Assembly: GCA_949288725.1 (NCBI GenBank)
Contig: CASELF010000043.1
Location: 1-35,816, forward strand
Reading direction: 5' to 3'
From: an uncultured bacterium
GTDB taxonomy: Bacteria; Cyanobacteriota; Vampirovibrionia; Gastranaerophilales; Gastranaerophilaceae
DNA: 35,816 bases
Shown here: in pieces, positions 16,205-23,187 of the stretch
Layout of the letters: every line of letters starts with the position of its first letter
How positions within the stretch are numbered: the stretch's first letter is position 1
Program-made: the position numbers and the translations under genes
Notes under the pieces: model-generated
The model's database searches: none
Seen by the model: only the letters and a program-made list of their open reading frames with translations
What the model was told of the DNA's origin: nothing

Positions 16205-18493
16205 ATGTATGAATTTCCATTTGAGTTAGATGATTTTCAAAAAGAGGCTTGTAAGGTTATTGATGATGGCAACAGTGTAGTTGTCTGTGCACCAACAGGT
16301 GCAGGTAAGACTGTCATTGCAGAACATGCTATTCATAGAGCCTTAGAAAATGGCTGCAGAATTTTTTACACGACACCCTTAAAAGCGTTATCTAATCAAA
16401 AATTTTATGATTTTAGCCAGAAATATGGTGCTGATAAGGTAGGACTTTTAACCGGTGACACTTCAATAAATCGGAATGCACAAATTGTTATTATGACAAC
16501 AGAAGTTTTTCGCAATATGTTGTATGGTACAAATTTTGGTGCTGTTGCTGATAATTTAAAAGATGTCAGATATGTAGTTTTAGATGAAGTTCACTATATG
16601 AATGATGAACAGCGAGGTACTGTTTGGGAAGAAAGTATTATCTATTGCCCGACAAATATTCAAATTATCGCCTTATCTGCAACTGTTGCAAACTGTGATG
16701 AACTTACAAACTGGATAAATACTGTTCATTCCAAAACTGTTTTAGTTAATACTGATTTTCGACCTGTTCCATTAAGATTTTACTATTTTGACAGTTCTCA
16801 ACCCTTCAAATTGTTACCTTTATTAACCCCTACGGGTCAATTAAATAAAAAAATTAAACCCGAAAAACCTCAATGGGCAAAAGGTAAAGATAAGCGTAAA
16901 AAAAGTTATGTCAAACAGATAATTTCAAATCTTGCCGAAAATGATATGCTGCCGGCAATATATTTTACATTTTCAAGAAAAAAATGTGATGAACAGATGG
17001 AAAAATGTTCAGGGCTTGGTTTAAATACTAAAGCAGAACAAGAAAAGATAAAAAGTTTTATAGACGAGTACATCGCAGAAAATCCTCATTTATATGGGAA
17101 TAAGCATACAGAATATCTAATTCAGGGGGTTGCCTCTCACCATGCTGGGTTGTTGCCTGCTTGGAAAAATCTTGTGGAAAAACTTTTTCAACAAGGGTTG
17201 ATTAAGGTTGTATTTGCAACAGAAACGCTTGCTGCCGGAATAAATATGCCTGCTCGTTCAACGGTGATAAGTTCGACAAGTAAAAGAACCGATACAGGTC
17301 ATAGAATGCTTACTGCAAATGAATTTTTGCAAATGTCTGGTCGAGCAGGTCGTCGAGGAATGGATAAAGTTGGATATGTTACAATTGTAGGTACACCGTT
17401 CCAATCTCCAACTGAGGTTGCTGAACTTGTTTTGAGCGGCTCAAATCCTTTAGAAAGTCGTTTCTCCCCTGGATATTCCATGGTTTTAAATTTGTTGCAA
17501 AGATTTAGTTTGGAAGAATCAAAAGAATTAATTTTGAAAAGTTTTGGATATTATTCTTCAGATTTTCGTATAAAACCGATACTTAATTTGTTAGATGAAT
17601 ATAATTCAGAACTAGAGGCCAGACAATTTGCTTGCCCATCTAAACTTTCTGATGAAACACTTAAAGAATATGACAAGATTAGATATTTGTATGTTCAGAA
17701 CAGAAAAACATACAAAAAAATTCTACGACAAGAAAAAGCGAAACATCGCCCATTATTACCTGAAGTTATTGAATTTGGCGAACGCAATAAAGCAGAACTT
17801 GTAAAAATGCAAAGTTTTCCTTGTGACTGTTGCAAGTATTATAAAAAGCATTCTAAAAATCTTGAAGTTATTGAAAGAATTTTGGAAAGAAAACGCAAAA
17901 TTGAAAAAGAAATCGAAAAGCAAAAAGACATTTATTGGAATAAATTTTTAGCACATAGACAAGTTCTTATTGATTACGGATATCTGGAAAATGATTATCC
18001 TACCGCAAAAGGTAAGACAACATCTCAAATTCGCTCTGAAAATGAATTATATCTTGCAGAAATTATCTTTTCAGGCGTGTTAGAAAATCTTACACCAGCA
18101 GAATTAGCCGGTGTAATTTGTGCGATAACAACAGAAGATTTGCATATGGAAATTCCATATATTCCGTTTTCTGAACCTGTAAGAAAAACTCTTAATCATA
18201 TTAGAAACATTAAGAAGAAACTATATAAAATTCAAACAAAATATGATATAGATTCACCTTTATATATAAATCCTTATTTTAGTTCATTGATTGAACTTTG
18301 GGTTCAGGGCGCTGAGTGGGAAACAGTTTCTGAATCTGTTCAAATCGGGGAAGGTGATATTGTCAGAGCCTTTAAGCGTGTTGTTGATGTTTTAAGACAA
18401 TTTACTACAATAGACAATGTTCCGGAATCCCTTGTATTTACAGCGAGAGAAGCCATCGAAAAAATTCAGCGTTCACCGGTAGATATAGATTAA
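16205..18493 (+). CDS. Ski2/Mtr4-like DExH-box RNA helicase
   Basis: A superfamily 2 ATP-dependent helicase of 762 residues. Motifs in order: DDFQ near residue 9, Walker A APTGAGKT (29-36), TTPLKALSNQ, DEVH (127-130), SAT (about 159), TETLAAGINMPAR and QMSGRAGRRG (about 378). A variable insertion with a Cys-rich segment (FPCDCCKYY, about 538-546) follows, then a C-terminal DSHCT-like helical domain (from about 615; ENLTPAELAGVICAITTED). This architecture matches the Ski2-like helicases of cyanobacteria and plastids. The family unwinds structured RNA; its substrate here is unknown, although PNPase and RNase E/G encoded nearby are natural partners. An extended -10 promoter lies just upstream. 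Confidence 0.93.
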   Translation: MYEFPFELDDFQKEACKVIDDGNSVVVCAPTGAGKTVIAEHAIHRALENGCRIFYTTPLKALSNQKFYDFSQKYGADKVGLLTGDTSINRNAQIVIMTTEVFRNMLYGTNFGAVADNLKDVRYVVLDEVHYMNDEQRGTVWEESIIYCPTNIQIIALSATVANCDELTNWINTVHSKTVLVNTDFRPVPLRFYYFDSSQPFKLLPLLTPTGQLNKKIKPEKPQWAKGKDKRKKSYVKQIISNLAENDMLPAIYFTFSRKKCDEQMEKCSGLGLNTKAEQEKIKSFIDEYIAENPHLYGNKHTEYLIQGVASHHAGLLPAWKNLVEKLFQQGLIKVVFATETLAAGINMPARSTVISSTSKRTDTGHRMLTANEFLQMSGRAGRRGMDKVGYVTIVGTPFQSPTEVAELVLSGSNPLESRFSPGYSMVLNLLQRFSLEESKELILKSFGYYSSDFRIKPILNLLDEYNSELEARQFACPSKLSDETLKEYDKIRYLYVQNRKTYKKILRQEKAKHRPLLPEVIEFGERNKAELVKMQSFPCDCCKYYKKHSKNLEVIERILERKRKIEKEIEKQKDIYWNKFLAHRQVLIDYGYLENDYPTAKGKTTSQIRSENELYLAEIIFSGVLENLTPAELAGVICAITTEDLHMEIPYIPFSEPVRKTLNHIRNIKKKLYKIQTKYDIDSPLYINPYFSSLIELWVQGAEWETVSESVQIGEGDIVRAFKRVVDVLRQFTTIDNVPESLVFTAREAIEKIQRSPVDID

Positions 18494-18505
18494 TCTGTGA
18501 ATTTC

Positions 18506-18535
18506 TTGACATATTAACTCTTTTGAGTTTATATA
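18506..18535 (+). promoter_or_regulatory. Sigma-70-like promoter of the 118-residue unknown gene
   Basis: A perfect TTGACA (18506-18511) is followed after 18 bases by TATATA (18530-18535). The spacer contains a 5-bp inverted repeat (18516-18520 with 18525-18529) that could be an operator. A GGAGAG ribosome site precedes the ATG at 18579. Confidence 0.65.
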
Positions 18536-18578
18536 AGTGTGTTGATTACATTTTTACATTTACTCGGAGAGAAATATT

Positions 18579-18935
18579 ATGGAAATTAGTAGAATTGATG
18601 CTGTAAATTTTGCAGCAAAACCGTCTAAGAACCTTGAACAAATTACCACTAAGGTATTTAAGAAGTTGAGTGCAGTAAGAGGCAATAAATTAGGAACCTA
18701 TCTTGGTACAACTCAAAATGGTGATAATGTTACTATTAGAGAAACAAGTTTAGGTAAAGCCGCTGATTTTTATGTATCTTATTCAGACAAAATGAACAAA
18801 GGAGCAAAAAAATTTGATATATTTCATATAACAAAATCAACAGATGCTCCTGCAAAAATTGTGTCTGATGAAGGCAAAAAGGCTTCAAAAAGTGATGTTG
18901 CTCAAATTGGACGTATGATTGATACTCTTGTATAA
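18579..18935 (+). CDS. Unknown 118-residue protein with N-terminal VNFAAKP motif
   Basis: No family recognised. The start ISRIDAVNFAAKPSKN carries the short hydrophobic-N-F-x-A motif (residues 9-13) shared with other small unknown proteins in this window. The rest is a compact, basic, soluble domain with probable beta strands (GTYLGTTQNGDNVTIRETS) and a helical C-terminus. There are no Cys and no membrane helix. It has its own strong promoter (TTGACA/TATATA), a good GGAG ribosome site and a hairpin downstream, so it is a well-expressed single gene of unknown role. Confidence 0.75.
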   Translation: MEISRIDAVNFAAKPSKNLEQITTKVFKKLSAVRGNKLGTYLGTTQNGDNVTIRETSLGKAADFYVSYSDKMNKGAKKFDIFHITKSTDAPAKIVSDEGKKASKSDVAQIGRMIDTLV

Positions 18936-18960
18936 ATTTCAAAAGTATGTAAAGTTGTTA

Positions 18961-19003
18961 AAAGGCTTGCTGATGTAATATATACACTTGCAAGTCTTTT
19001 ATT
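18961..19003 (+). terminator. Probable terminator after the 118-residue gene
   Basis: A 10-bp stem with one G-U pair (18961-18970 with 18990-18999), a 19-base loop and a T-rich 3' side. The long loop lowers confidence. Confidence 0.5.
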
Positions 19004-19108
19004 TGTGAATATTTAGAAATTTATCATTACTAAAAAATACAATAATAATATCAAAATAGTGTAAAAAATCCACTATTTAGTTTTGTAAAACCCTTGTGCC
19101 GTATAGGA

Positions 19109-19137
19109 TTGAAGTATTTGTAAAAATATGTTACAAT
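19109..19137 (+). promoter_or_regulatory. Promoter of the phosphodiester glycosidase-family gene
   Basis: TTGAAG (19109-19114), a 17-base spacer, and TACAAT (19132-19137) with a TGt extension (19129-19131). Transcription would begin near 19144, leaving an unusually long leader for this genome. Confidence 0.65.
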
Positions 19138-19143
19138 AGTAGT

Positions 19144-19252
19144 AGGAACATCCTATTAGCCCTCATAGGTCTCTGATGAGTGTTATTCCCCACCCCACTC
19201 TAAAATCAAAAAGGTATCCGCGATTATAACACTGTAAAGGTGGTAATTATAT
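19144..19252 (+). promoter_or_regulatory. Structured 5' leader, possible cis-regulatory RNA
   Basis: About 110 bases lie between the inferred transcription start and the ATG. The leader can form a 7-bp hairpin closed by a 3-base loop (19141-19147 with 19151-19157), a CTCAT/ATGAG pairing (19162-19166 with 19175-19179) and an alternative GAGTG/CACTC pairing (19178-19182 with 19196-19200), followed by a strong AAAGGTGGT ribosome site (19236-19244). The last two pairings overlap and are mutually exclusive, as in a switch. No known riboswitch class is recognised. Confidence 0.35.
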
Positions 19253-20503
19253 ATGGATACAATTTTTGGAAAAGATCGTACATACTATCAACTCAGAACA
19301 TACTTATATGCCATAGGCTTTTTCTTTTTTAGTTTTGTTCTGTACAATATATATTTTTTACCATCAATTCAGGCTAATGACTTAATTGCGAACACAAATT
19401 TAACAATCCCAAAAATGTCAACAATAACCAAACAAATGAATAAAGAATTAAGTCCTGATGCAATCAGAGCAAAGTTTGATGATAGAATAAAAATTAAATA
19501 TCAAGGTTACAATGTAAAAAGTGTAGCCAATGGTATCAAACATGTTCAAATGACAAGATATTTTAGCGGGCGACCGGTCAGAATAAATATAGTTGAAGTA
19601 AATAAATCTGTAGCAACAGATTACGAAATAAAACCTGCAGTTGCATCCTCCACGCTTCAAAGCAAACGTTCTTTGAGAAATATTGCACAAAGAACAAACT
19701 CAATTGTTGCGATAAATGGGGGCTTTTTCAAACCGCAAAACGGAGTTCCTCTTGGAACATTAATGATAAATAACAAACTTTATACAGGACCTATATACAA
19801 CAGAGTTGCGCTGGGTATTTTCGATAATGGATATACAGTTGGTCGAGTACAATTTAATGGTGCAATTATCGGAAACGGTCACGAGATTAAAATTGATAAT
19901 ATCAATCAGCCAAGAATGTTATCCTCATATATAATAATTTATACAAGGGATTGGGGAACGTATGCGCCTGTTTCGCCACAGTATGGCGTTCAACTGAGAG
20001 TTGAAGGAAATCGCATAACTGCTGCTTCTGCCAATCCCCTTTCTATTCCTCAAAACGGATATGTAATTGTTGGTCCAAAATCTAAGTTGTCAGCTTTATT
20101 TGGTGCAAAATATGTTGATACACAAATTTCCTTGAGTCCTCAATGGGATAATGTTCGTCATATTATAAGCGGTGGTCCATATTTGGTAAAAAATGGCGAA
20201 GTCTTTGTTGATATGACAGAGCAAAAACTTCAGTCTATCGGTGGAAGAAATCCTAGAACGGCAATCGGATATACTAAAGATAATGATTTAATTTTAATAA
20301 CTGCAGACGGTAGAGAAGGAAGTTCTGTCGGACTTACGTTAACTGAACTTGCATATTTTATGAAATCATTAGGTTGTATAAATGCTATAAACCTTGACGG
20401 TGGAGGGTCAACTGTAATGTATGTAAACGGAAGTATTGTTAATCGTCCGCCACAACCGGGAGGAATTGCATTATCAAATGCACTTGTTATTTCTAAAAAA
20501 TAA
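19253..20503 (+). CDS. Phosphodiester glycosidase (NAGPA/DUF2233) family protein, membrane-anchored
   Basis: A 416-residue protein with an N-terminal membrane anchor (about 17-40) and an extracytoplasmic body. The family signatures are present: AINGGFFKPQNGVPLGTL (about 154-171), GGRNPRTAIGYT (about 330), LILITADGR and INLDGGGSTVMYVNG (about 378-392). Homologues include the human mannose-6-phosphate uncovering enzyme and bacterial proteins linked to exopolysaccharide or cell-wall sugar metabolism; the substrate cannot be told here. AAAGGTGGT provides a strong ribosome site and the leader is long and structured. Downstream it converges on a small exported protein gene, with a shared terminator. 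Confidence 0.88.
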   Translation: MDTIFGKDRTYYQLRTYLYAIGFFFFSFVLYNIYFLPSIQANDLIANTNLTIPKMSTITKQMNKELSPDAIRAKFDDRIKIKYQGYNVKSVANGIKHVQMTRYFSGRPVRINIVEVNKSVATDYEIKPAVASSTLQSKRSLRNIAQRTNSIVAINGGFFKPQNGVPLGTLMINNKLYTGPIYNRVALGIFDNGYTVGRVQFNGAIIGNGHEIKIDNINQPRMLSSYIIIYTRDWGTYAPVSPQYGVQLRVEGNRITAASANPLSIPQNGYVIVGPKSKLSALFGAKYVDTQISLSPQWDNVRHIISGGPYLVKNGEVFVDMTEQKLQSIGGRNPRTAIGYTKDNDLILITADGREGSSVGLTLTELAYFMKSLGCINAINLDGGGSTVMYVNGSIVNRPPQPGGIALSNALVISKK

Positions 20504-20535
20504 AAGACATCTATTTGATTAGATGCCTTTTATTT
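20502..20535. terminator. Bidirectional terminator between convergent genes
   Basis: The stem pairs 20502-20512 with 20521-20531 with one A-C mismatch and an 8-base loop. A-runs and T-runs flank both sides, so it can serve the glycosidase-family gene (+) and the exported protein gene (-). Confidence 0.75.
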
Positions 20536-20551
20536 CATTATTTATTTAATA

Positions 20552-20998
20552 TTATTTTAATTCCTCTTCAACAATATTAGGGTATGCTTTTCTTAGTGCT
20601 GTTTTCAATCTTTGAATGCAACGTTTTTCATTATCACTGGCACCTTGTTTTATATACATAGTTGGTTGAGGTTTTAATGTAAAATCAACTCTGCAAGTAT
20701 CAACACCGTAAGCAATTTGTGTGTATCTCATATTACTTAACTTGCACTCTCTACTGCGATATTCTGCTTTTGGTTTTGAGTATAATGCTTTATATTCATC
20801 TGAGCATTTTCTAAATTCACTTGGTTTCATTGGTGTTGGGCGCATGCAGTATAGAGAAACATTTATTAGAGGGGAATATTTTTCCATTGATGGGCATTCG
20901 TAATACGGATAATCAGGTGTAGATAAACCCATTGCAACGTTGTATGATAACCCTAAAATTAGTGCTGAAAAAAAGACTAATAAACCGATCTTTTTCAT
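20552..20998 (-). CDS. Small exported protein with six cysteines
   Basis: One hundred and forty-eight residues. The N-terminus is a signal peptide (basic start, hydrophobic core at about 4-20, likely cleavage after AMG at 23). The mature part contains six Cys (YECPS, LYCMR, RKCSD, RECKL, DTCRV, KRCIQ), enough for three disulfides. It is basic with many Tyr, Pro and Lys. No family recognised; probably periplasmic. It is a single gene between rpsA and the glycosidase-family gene, sharing the terminator with the latter. Confidence 0.75.
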   Translation of the reverse strand: MKKIGLLVFFSALILGLSYNVAMGLSTPDYPYYECPSMEKYSPLINVSLYCMRPTPMKPSEFRKCSDEYKALYSKPKAEYRSRECKLSNMRYTQIAYGVDTCRVDFTLKPQPTMYIKQGASDNEKRCIQRLKTALRKAYPNIVEEELK

Positions 20999-21052
20999 AA
21001 TTTATTCCCCTTTCCAAAATTATATGAATTATAATAAATCAAGTACCTTTTG

Positions 21053-21096
21053 TCAATATAAAAACAGATACAGCAAAAAAATTGCCATATCTGTTT
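21053..21096 (-). terminator. Rho-independent terminator of rpsA
   Basis: A perfect 9-bp stem (21062-21070 with 21088-21096) can be extended by an inner GCAA/TTGC pairing. On the minus strand it is followed by a T run. It lies 29 bases past the rpsA stop. Confidence 0.85.
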
Positions 21097-21124
21097 AAAA
21101 AGATTAAGTTAAGTTAACTAATTA

Positions 21125-22189
21125 CTATTCAGCATCTTTTTTAATATCTTTAATGCTCAAAGCAATTCTGTGTTCTTGTGGTGTAAATTTCTTGATAAGA
21201 ACTTCTACACTGTCACCAACTTTGAATTTGTTGAACGGATTAACATTTTCTTCAGCCATTTCAGAAATAGGAAGTAATGCTTCTACTCCAGGGAAGATAT
21301 TAATAAATGCACCAAATCCGGTAACTTTGTTTACTGTACCAGTGATAACTTGACCTTCTGAGAATTGACCTTCAATTTGTTGCCATGGATCTTCACCCAT
21401 TCTCTTCAATGATAGTGAAATTCTCTTTAATTCGTGGTCAATTTTAATGATTTTAACTTCAATAGTTTCACCAAGTGAAATAACATCTGAAGGATGTTTA
21501 ATTCTTTGCCAAGAAATTTCAGAAATAGGAAGCAATCCGTCAATACCGTTGATATCAACAAATGCGCCAAAATCAGCAATTCTTACAACTTCACCTTTTA
21601 CAACTTGTCCTTCTTCAAGTGTTGCTAAAATATTATCAACTACTTGATCTCTTTGCTCAGCAACTGCTTGTCTTTGAGAAAGGATAAGTTTATTTTTCTT
21701 AGGATCTGCTTCTAAAACTTTAACTTCAATTTTTTGATCTAAAAGACCGTCAAATGGAGTTCCTGTTCTTAATTGAGAAGAAGGGATAAAACCTTTCAAA
21801 TCAGCAACGTCAACTAAAACGCCACCTTTAACAACTGAAACAACTTTTGCAAGGATAGTGTCACCTTGAACTTTTGCATCATTAAGTTGAGCCCATGCTT
21901 GAGCAAATGCAAGTCTTTTCAATGACAATACCATACCTTCTTCATCGTGTTCTTCTTTTAGAACATAAAATTCTTTTACATCACCAACTTCAAGTGGTGT
22001 TGCTTCTTCTAGTGCAGAAATTTCTTTGTTAGGTAAGAATGCTTCTGTTTTAGCACCTCTTACGCTGATTAGATATCCGTCTTGATCTTTTTTCAAAACT
22101 GTACCTTCTACGATATCAGCTACAGAGTGTCCTGTTGAAAAACTTTCTTCTAATAGTTTTTCAAATTCATCTAATGTTGCTTGTGTCAT
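21125..22189 (-). CDS. rpsA: 30S ribosomal protein S1 (four S1 domains)
   Basis: Binds mRNA on the small ribosomal subunit and helps initiation. There are four S1 domains in 354 residues: about 25-93 (degenerate), 107-172, 193-262 (VKGEVVRIADFGAFVDI) and 278-348 (ITGTVNKVTGFGAFINI). This is shorter than the six-domain enterobacterial protein and matches the length class of cyanobacterial and Gram-positive forms. It lies 47 bases downstream of ispH, an adjacency known in several lineages. The gap contains a 6-bp hairpin (22222-22227 with 22233-22238) overlapping the ispH stop, which may lessen read-through. AAAGGAG precedes the ATG. Confidence 0.95.
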   Translation of the reverse strand: MTQATLDEFEKLLEESFSTGHSVADIVEGTVLKKDQDGYLISVRGAKTEAFLPNKEISALEEATPLEVGDVKEFYVLKEEHDEEGMVLSLKRLAFAQAWAQLNDAKVQGDTILAKVVSVVKGGVLVDVADLKGFIPSSQLRTGTPFDGLLDQKIEVKVLEADPKKNKLILSQRQAVAEQRDQVVDNILATLEEGQVVKGEVVRIADFGAFVDINGIDGLLPISEISWQRIKHPSDVISLGETIEVKIIKIDHELKRISLSLKRMGEDPWQQIEGQFSEGQVITGTVNKVTGFGAFINIFPGVEALLPISEMAEENVNPFNKFKVGDSVEVLIKKFTPQEHRIALSIKDIKKDAE

Positions 22190-22236
22190 TTTTTATTCTC
22201 CTTTTCTTTGTTTTATTTTAAAGAGGTTGACTACCT

Positions 22237-23103
22237 CTAGAATTCTTGTAATTTTTCCATAACAGATTCAATGACATTTGGAGGTGTTGAGGCTCCTGCT
22301 GTTACGGAAATTTTATTTGCATTGTTTATTATCTCTTTATACGCTGATAATTCATCAGAAGTTTCAATGTGAATTGTCTTTGTTATATCTGATAAAATTT
22401 CAGCAAGATGGGTTGTGTTAGCGCTTTTTTTAGAGCCGACCACAACCATCAAATCACTTTTTTTTGCCAGTTCTTTTGCTTCTTTTTGGCGTGCTGAGGT
22501 ACTTCCGCAAATTGTGTTTGCGATTAAAAGTTCTTTTGCAAGTGGTGTTAAATAATTGACTATGCTATTTAGTGTTGTAATCATTTGAGTTGTCTGGACA
22601 ACTACACCTATTTTTTTATGTACTTTTAATTCATTTATGTATTGTTCTAATTCTTGCGTAGAATCGGCAACAATAACATTTTTGCTGAATTGGAGAGCAT
22701 TTGCTTTAATTGCAATGACTTCAGGGTGTTGCGCTTTGCCTACAATTACGAGATAATACCCGTTTTTCGCAAGTTCAATTGCTTTTTGCTGAACCTTTTT
22801 AACATCAGGACAAGTCAAATCATAAACTTCAAATCCTGCTTTTTGAATTTGTTCAAATACTTCAGGACTTTCTCCATGACTTCTGACAACACAAATTCCG
22901 CTACCTTTTGAAGGTAGTTCTTTCAAAGAAGTAATGCCCAGATTTTCTAATTCTTTTATGACTTGGGAATTGTGGATAAGTTCTCCAAGTACACATATGT
23001 TTTTATCAGGGTTTTCTGATTTAAGATTTTTAACAGTTTCAACGGCTCTTCTAACGCCGTAACAAAAACCTGCACATTTCGCTAATTTAATTATTTTCGG
23101 CAA
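22237..23103 (-). CDS. ispH: 4-hydroxy-3-methylbut-2-enyl diphosphate reductase
   Basis: Last enzyme of the MEP isoprenoid pathway; a 4Fe-4S reductase making IPP and DMAPP. The conserved cysteines appear in KCAGFCYGVRRAV (C14 is the cluster ligand), DLTCPDVKKVQ and ANTICGSTSARQKEA. Other signatures are GELIHNSQVI, RSHGE and TAGASTPPNVI. The length of 288 residues is normal. The only suitable start is a TTG at 23103-23101 with a weak AAGAAG ribosome site, suggesting modest translation. A 5' hairpin lies at 23122-23152. Co-transcription with rpsA is likely. Confidence 0.96.
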   Translation of the reverse strand: MPKIIKLAKCAGFCYGVRRAVETVKNLKSENPDKNICVLGELIHNSQVIKELENLGITSLKELPSKGSGICVVRSHGESPEVFEQIQKAGFEVYDLTCPDVKKVQQKAIELAKNGYYLVIVGKAQHPEVIAIKANALQFSKNVIVADSTQELEQYINELKVHKKIGVVVQTTQMITTLNSIVNYLTPLAKELLIANTICGSTSARQKEAKELAKKSDLMVVVGSKKSANTTHLAEILSDITKTIHIETSDELSAYKEIINNANKISVTAGASTPPNVIESVMEKLQEF

Positions 23104-23121
23104 TTTGTAATTGTCTTCTTT

Positions 23122-23152
23122 CTATAGACTCGCAAGTGAACTTGCTGTATAG
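23122..23152 (-). promoter_or_regulatory. Hairpin in the leader of ispH
   Basis: Outer arms 23122-23126 with 23148-23152 and inner arms 23132-23136 with 23141-23145 enclose a TGAA/TTCA loop. No T run follows on either strand, so it is not a standard terminator. It lies just upstream of the TTG start of ispH and could influence RNA stability or translation. Confidence 0.3.
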
Positions 23153-23187
23153 AAATTACAACATAAATAAATCAAAAAATCAAGTTG

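Larger units (their letters stand above)
18936..19252. other. Non-coding gap: terminator-like hairpin, promoter and long leader
   Basis: This is the only gene-free stretch over 300 bases. It holds, in order, a terminator-like hairpin (18961-18999), about 100 AT-rich bases with nothing recognisable, a strong promoter (19109-19137) and a leader of about 110 bases before the gene at 19253. I see no tRNA or small ORF in it. Confidence 0.6.

Noticed and set aside
19173-19179. CTGATGA resembling the conserved core of a hammerhead ribozyme
   Set aside because: No GAAA core follows a stem II at the needed place, and no stem III with a UH cleavage site can be drawn.
23122-23152. Terminator for the 1234-residue protein gene
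   Set aside because: The hairpin has internal mismatches and no T run on the minus strand.
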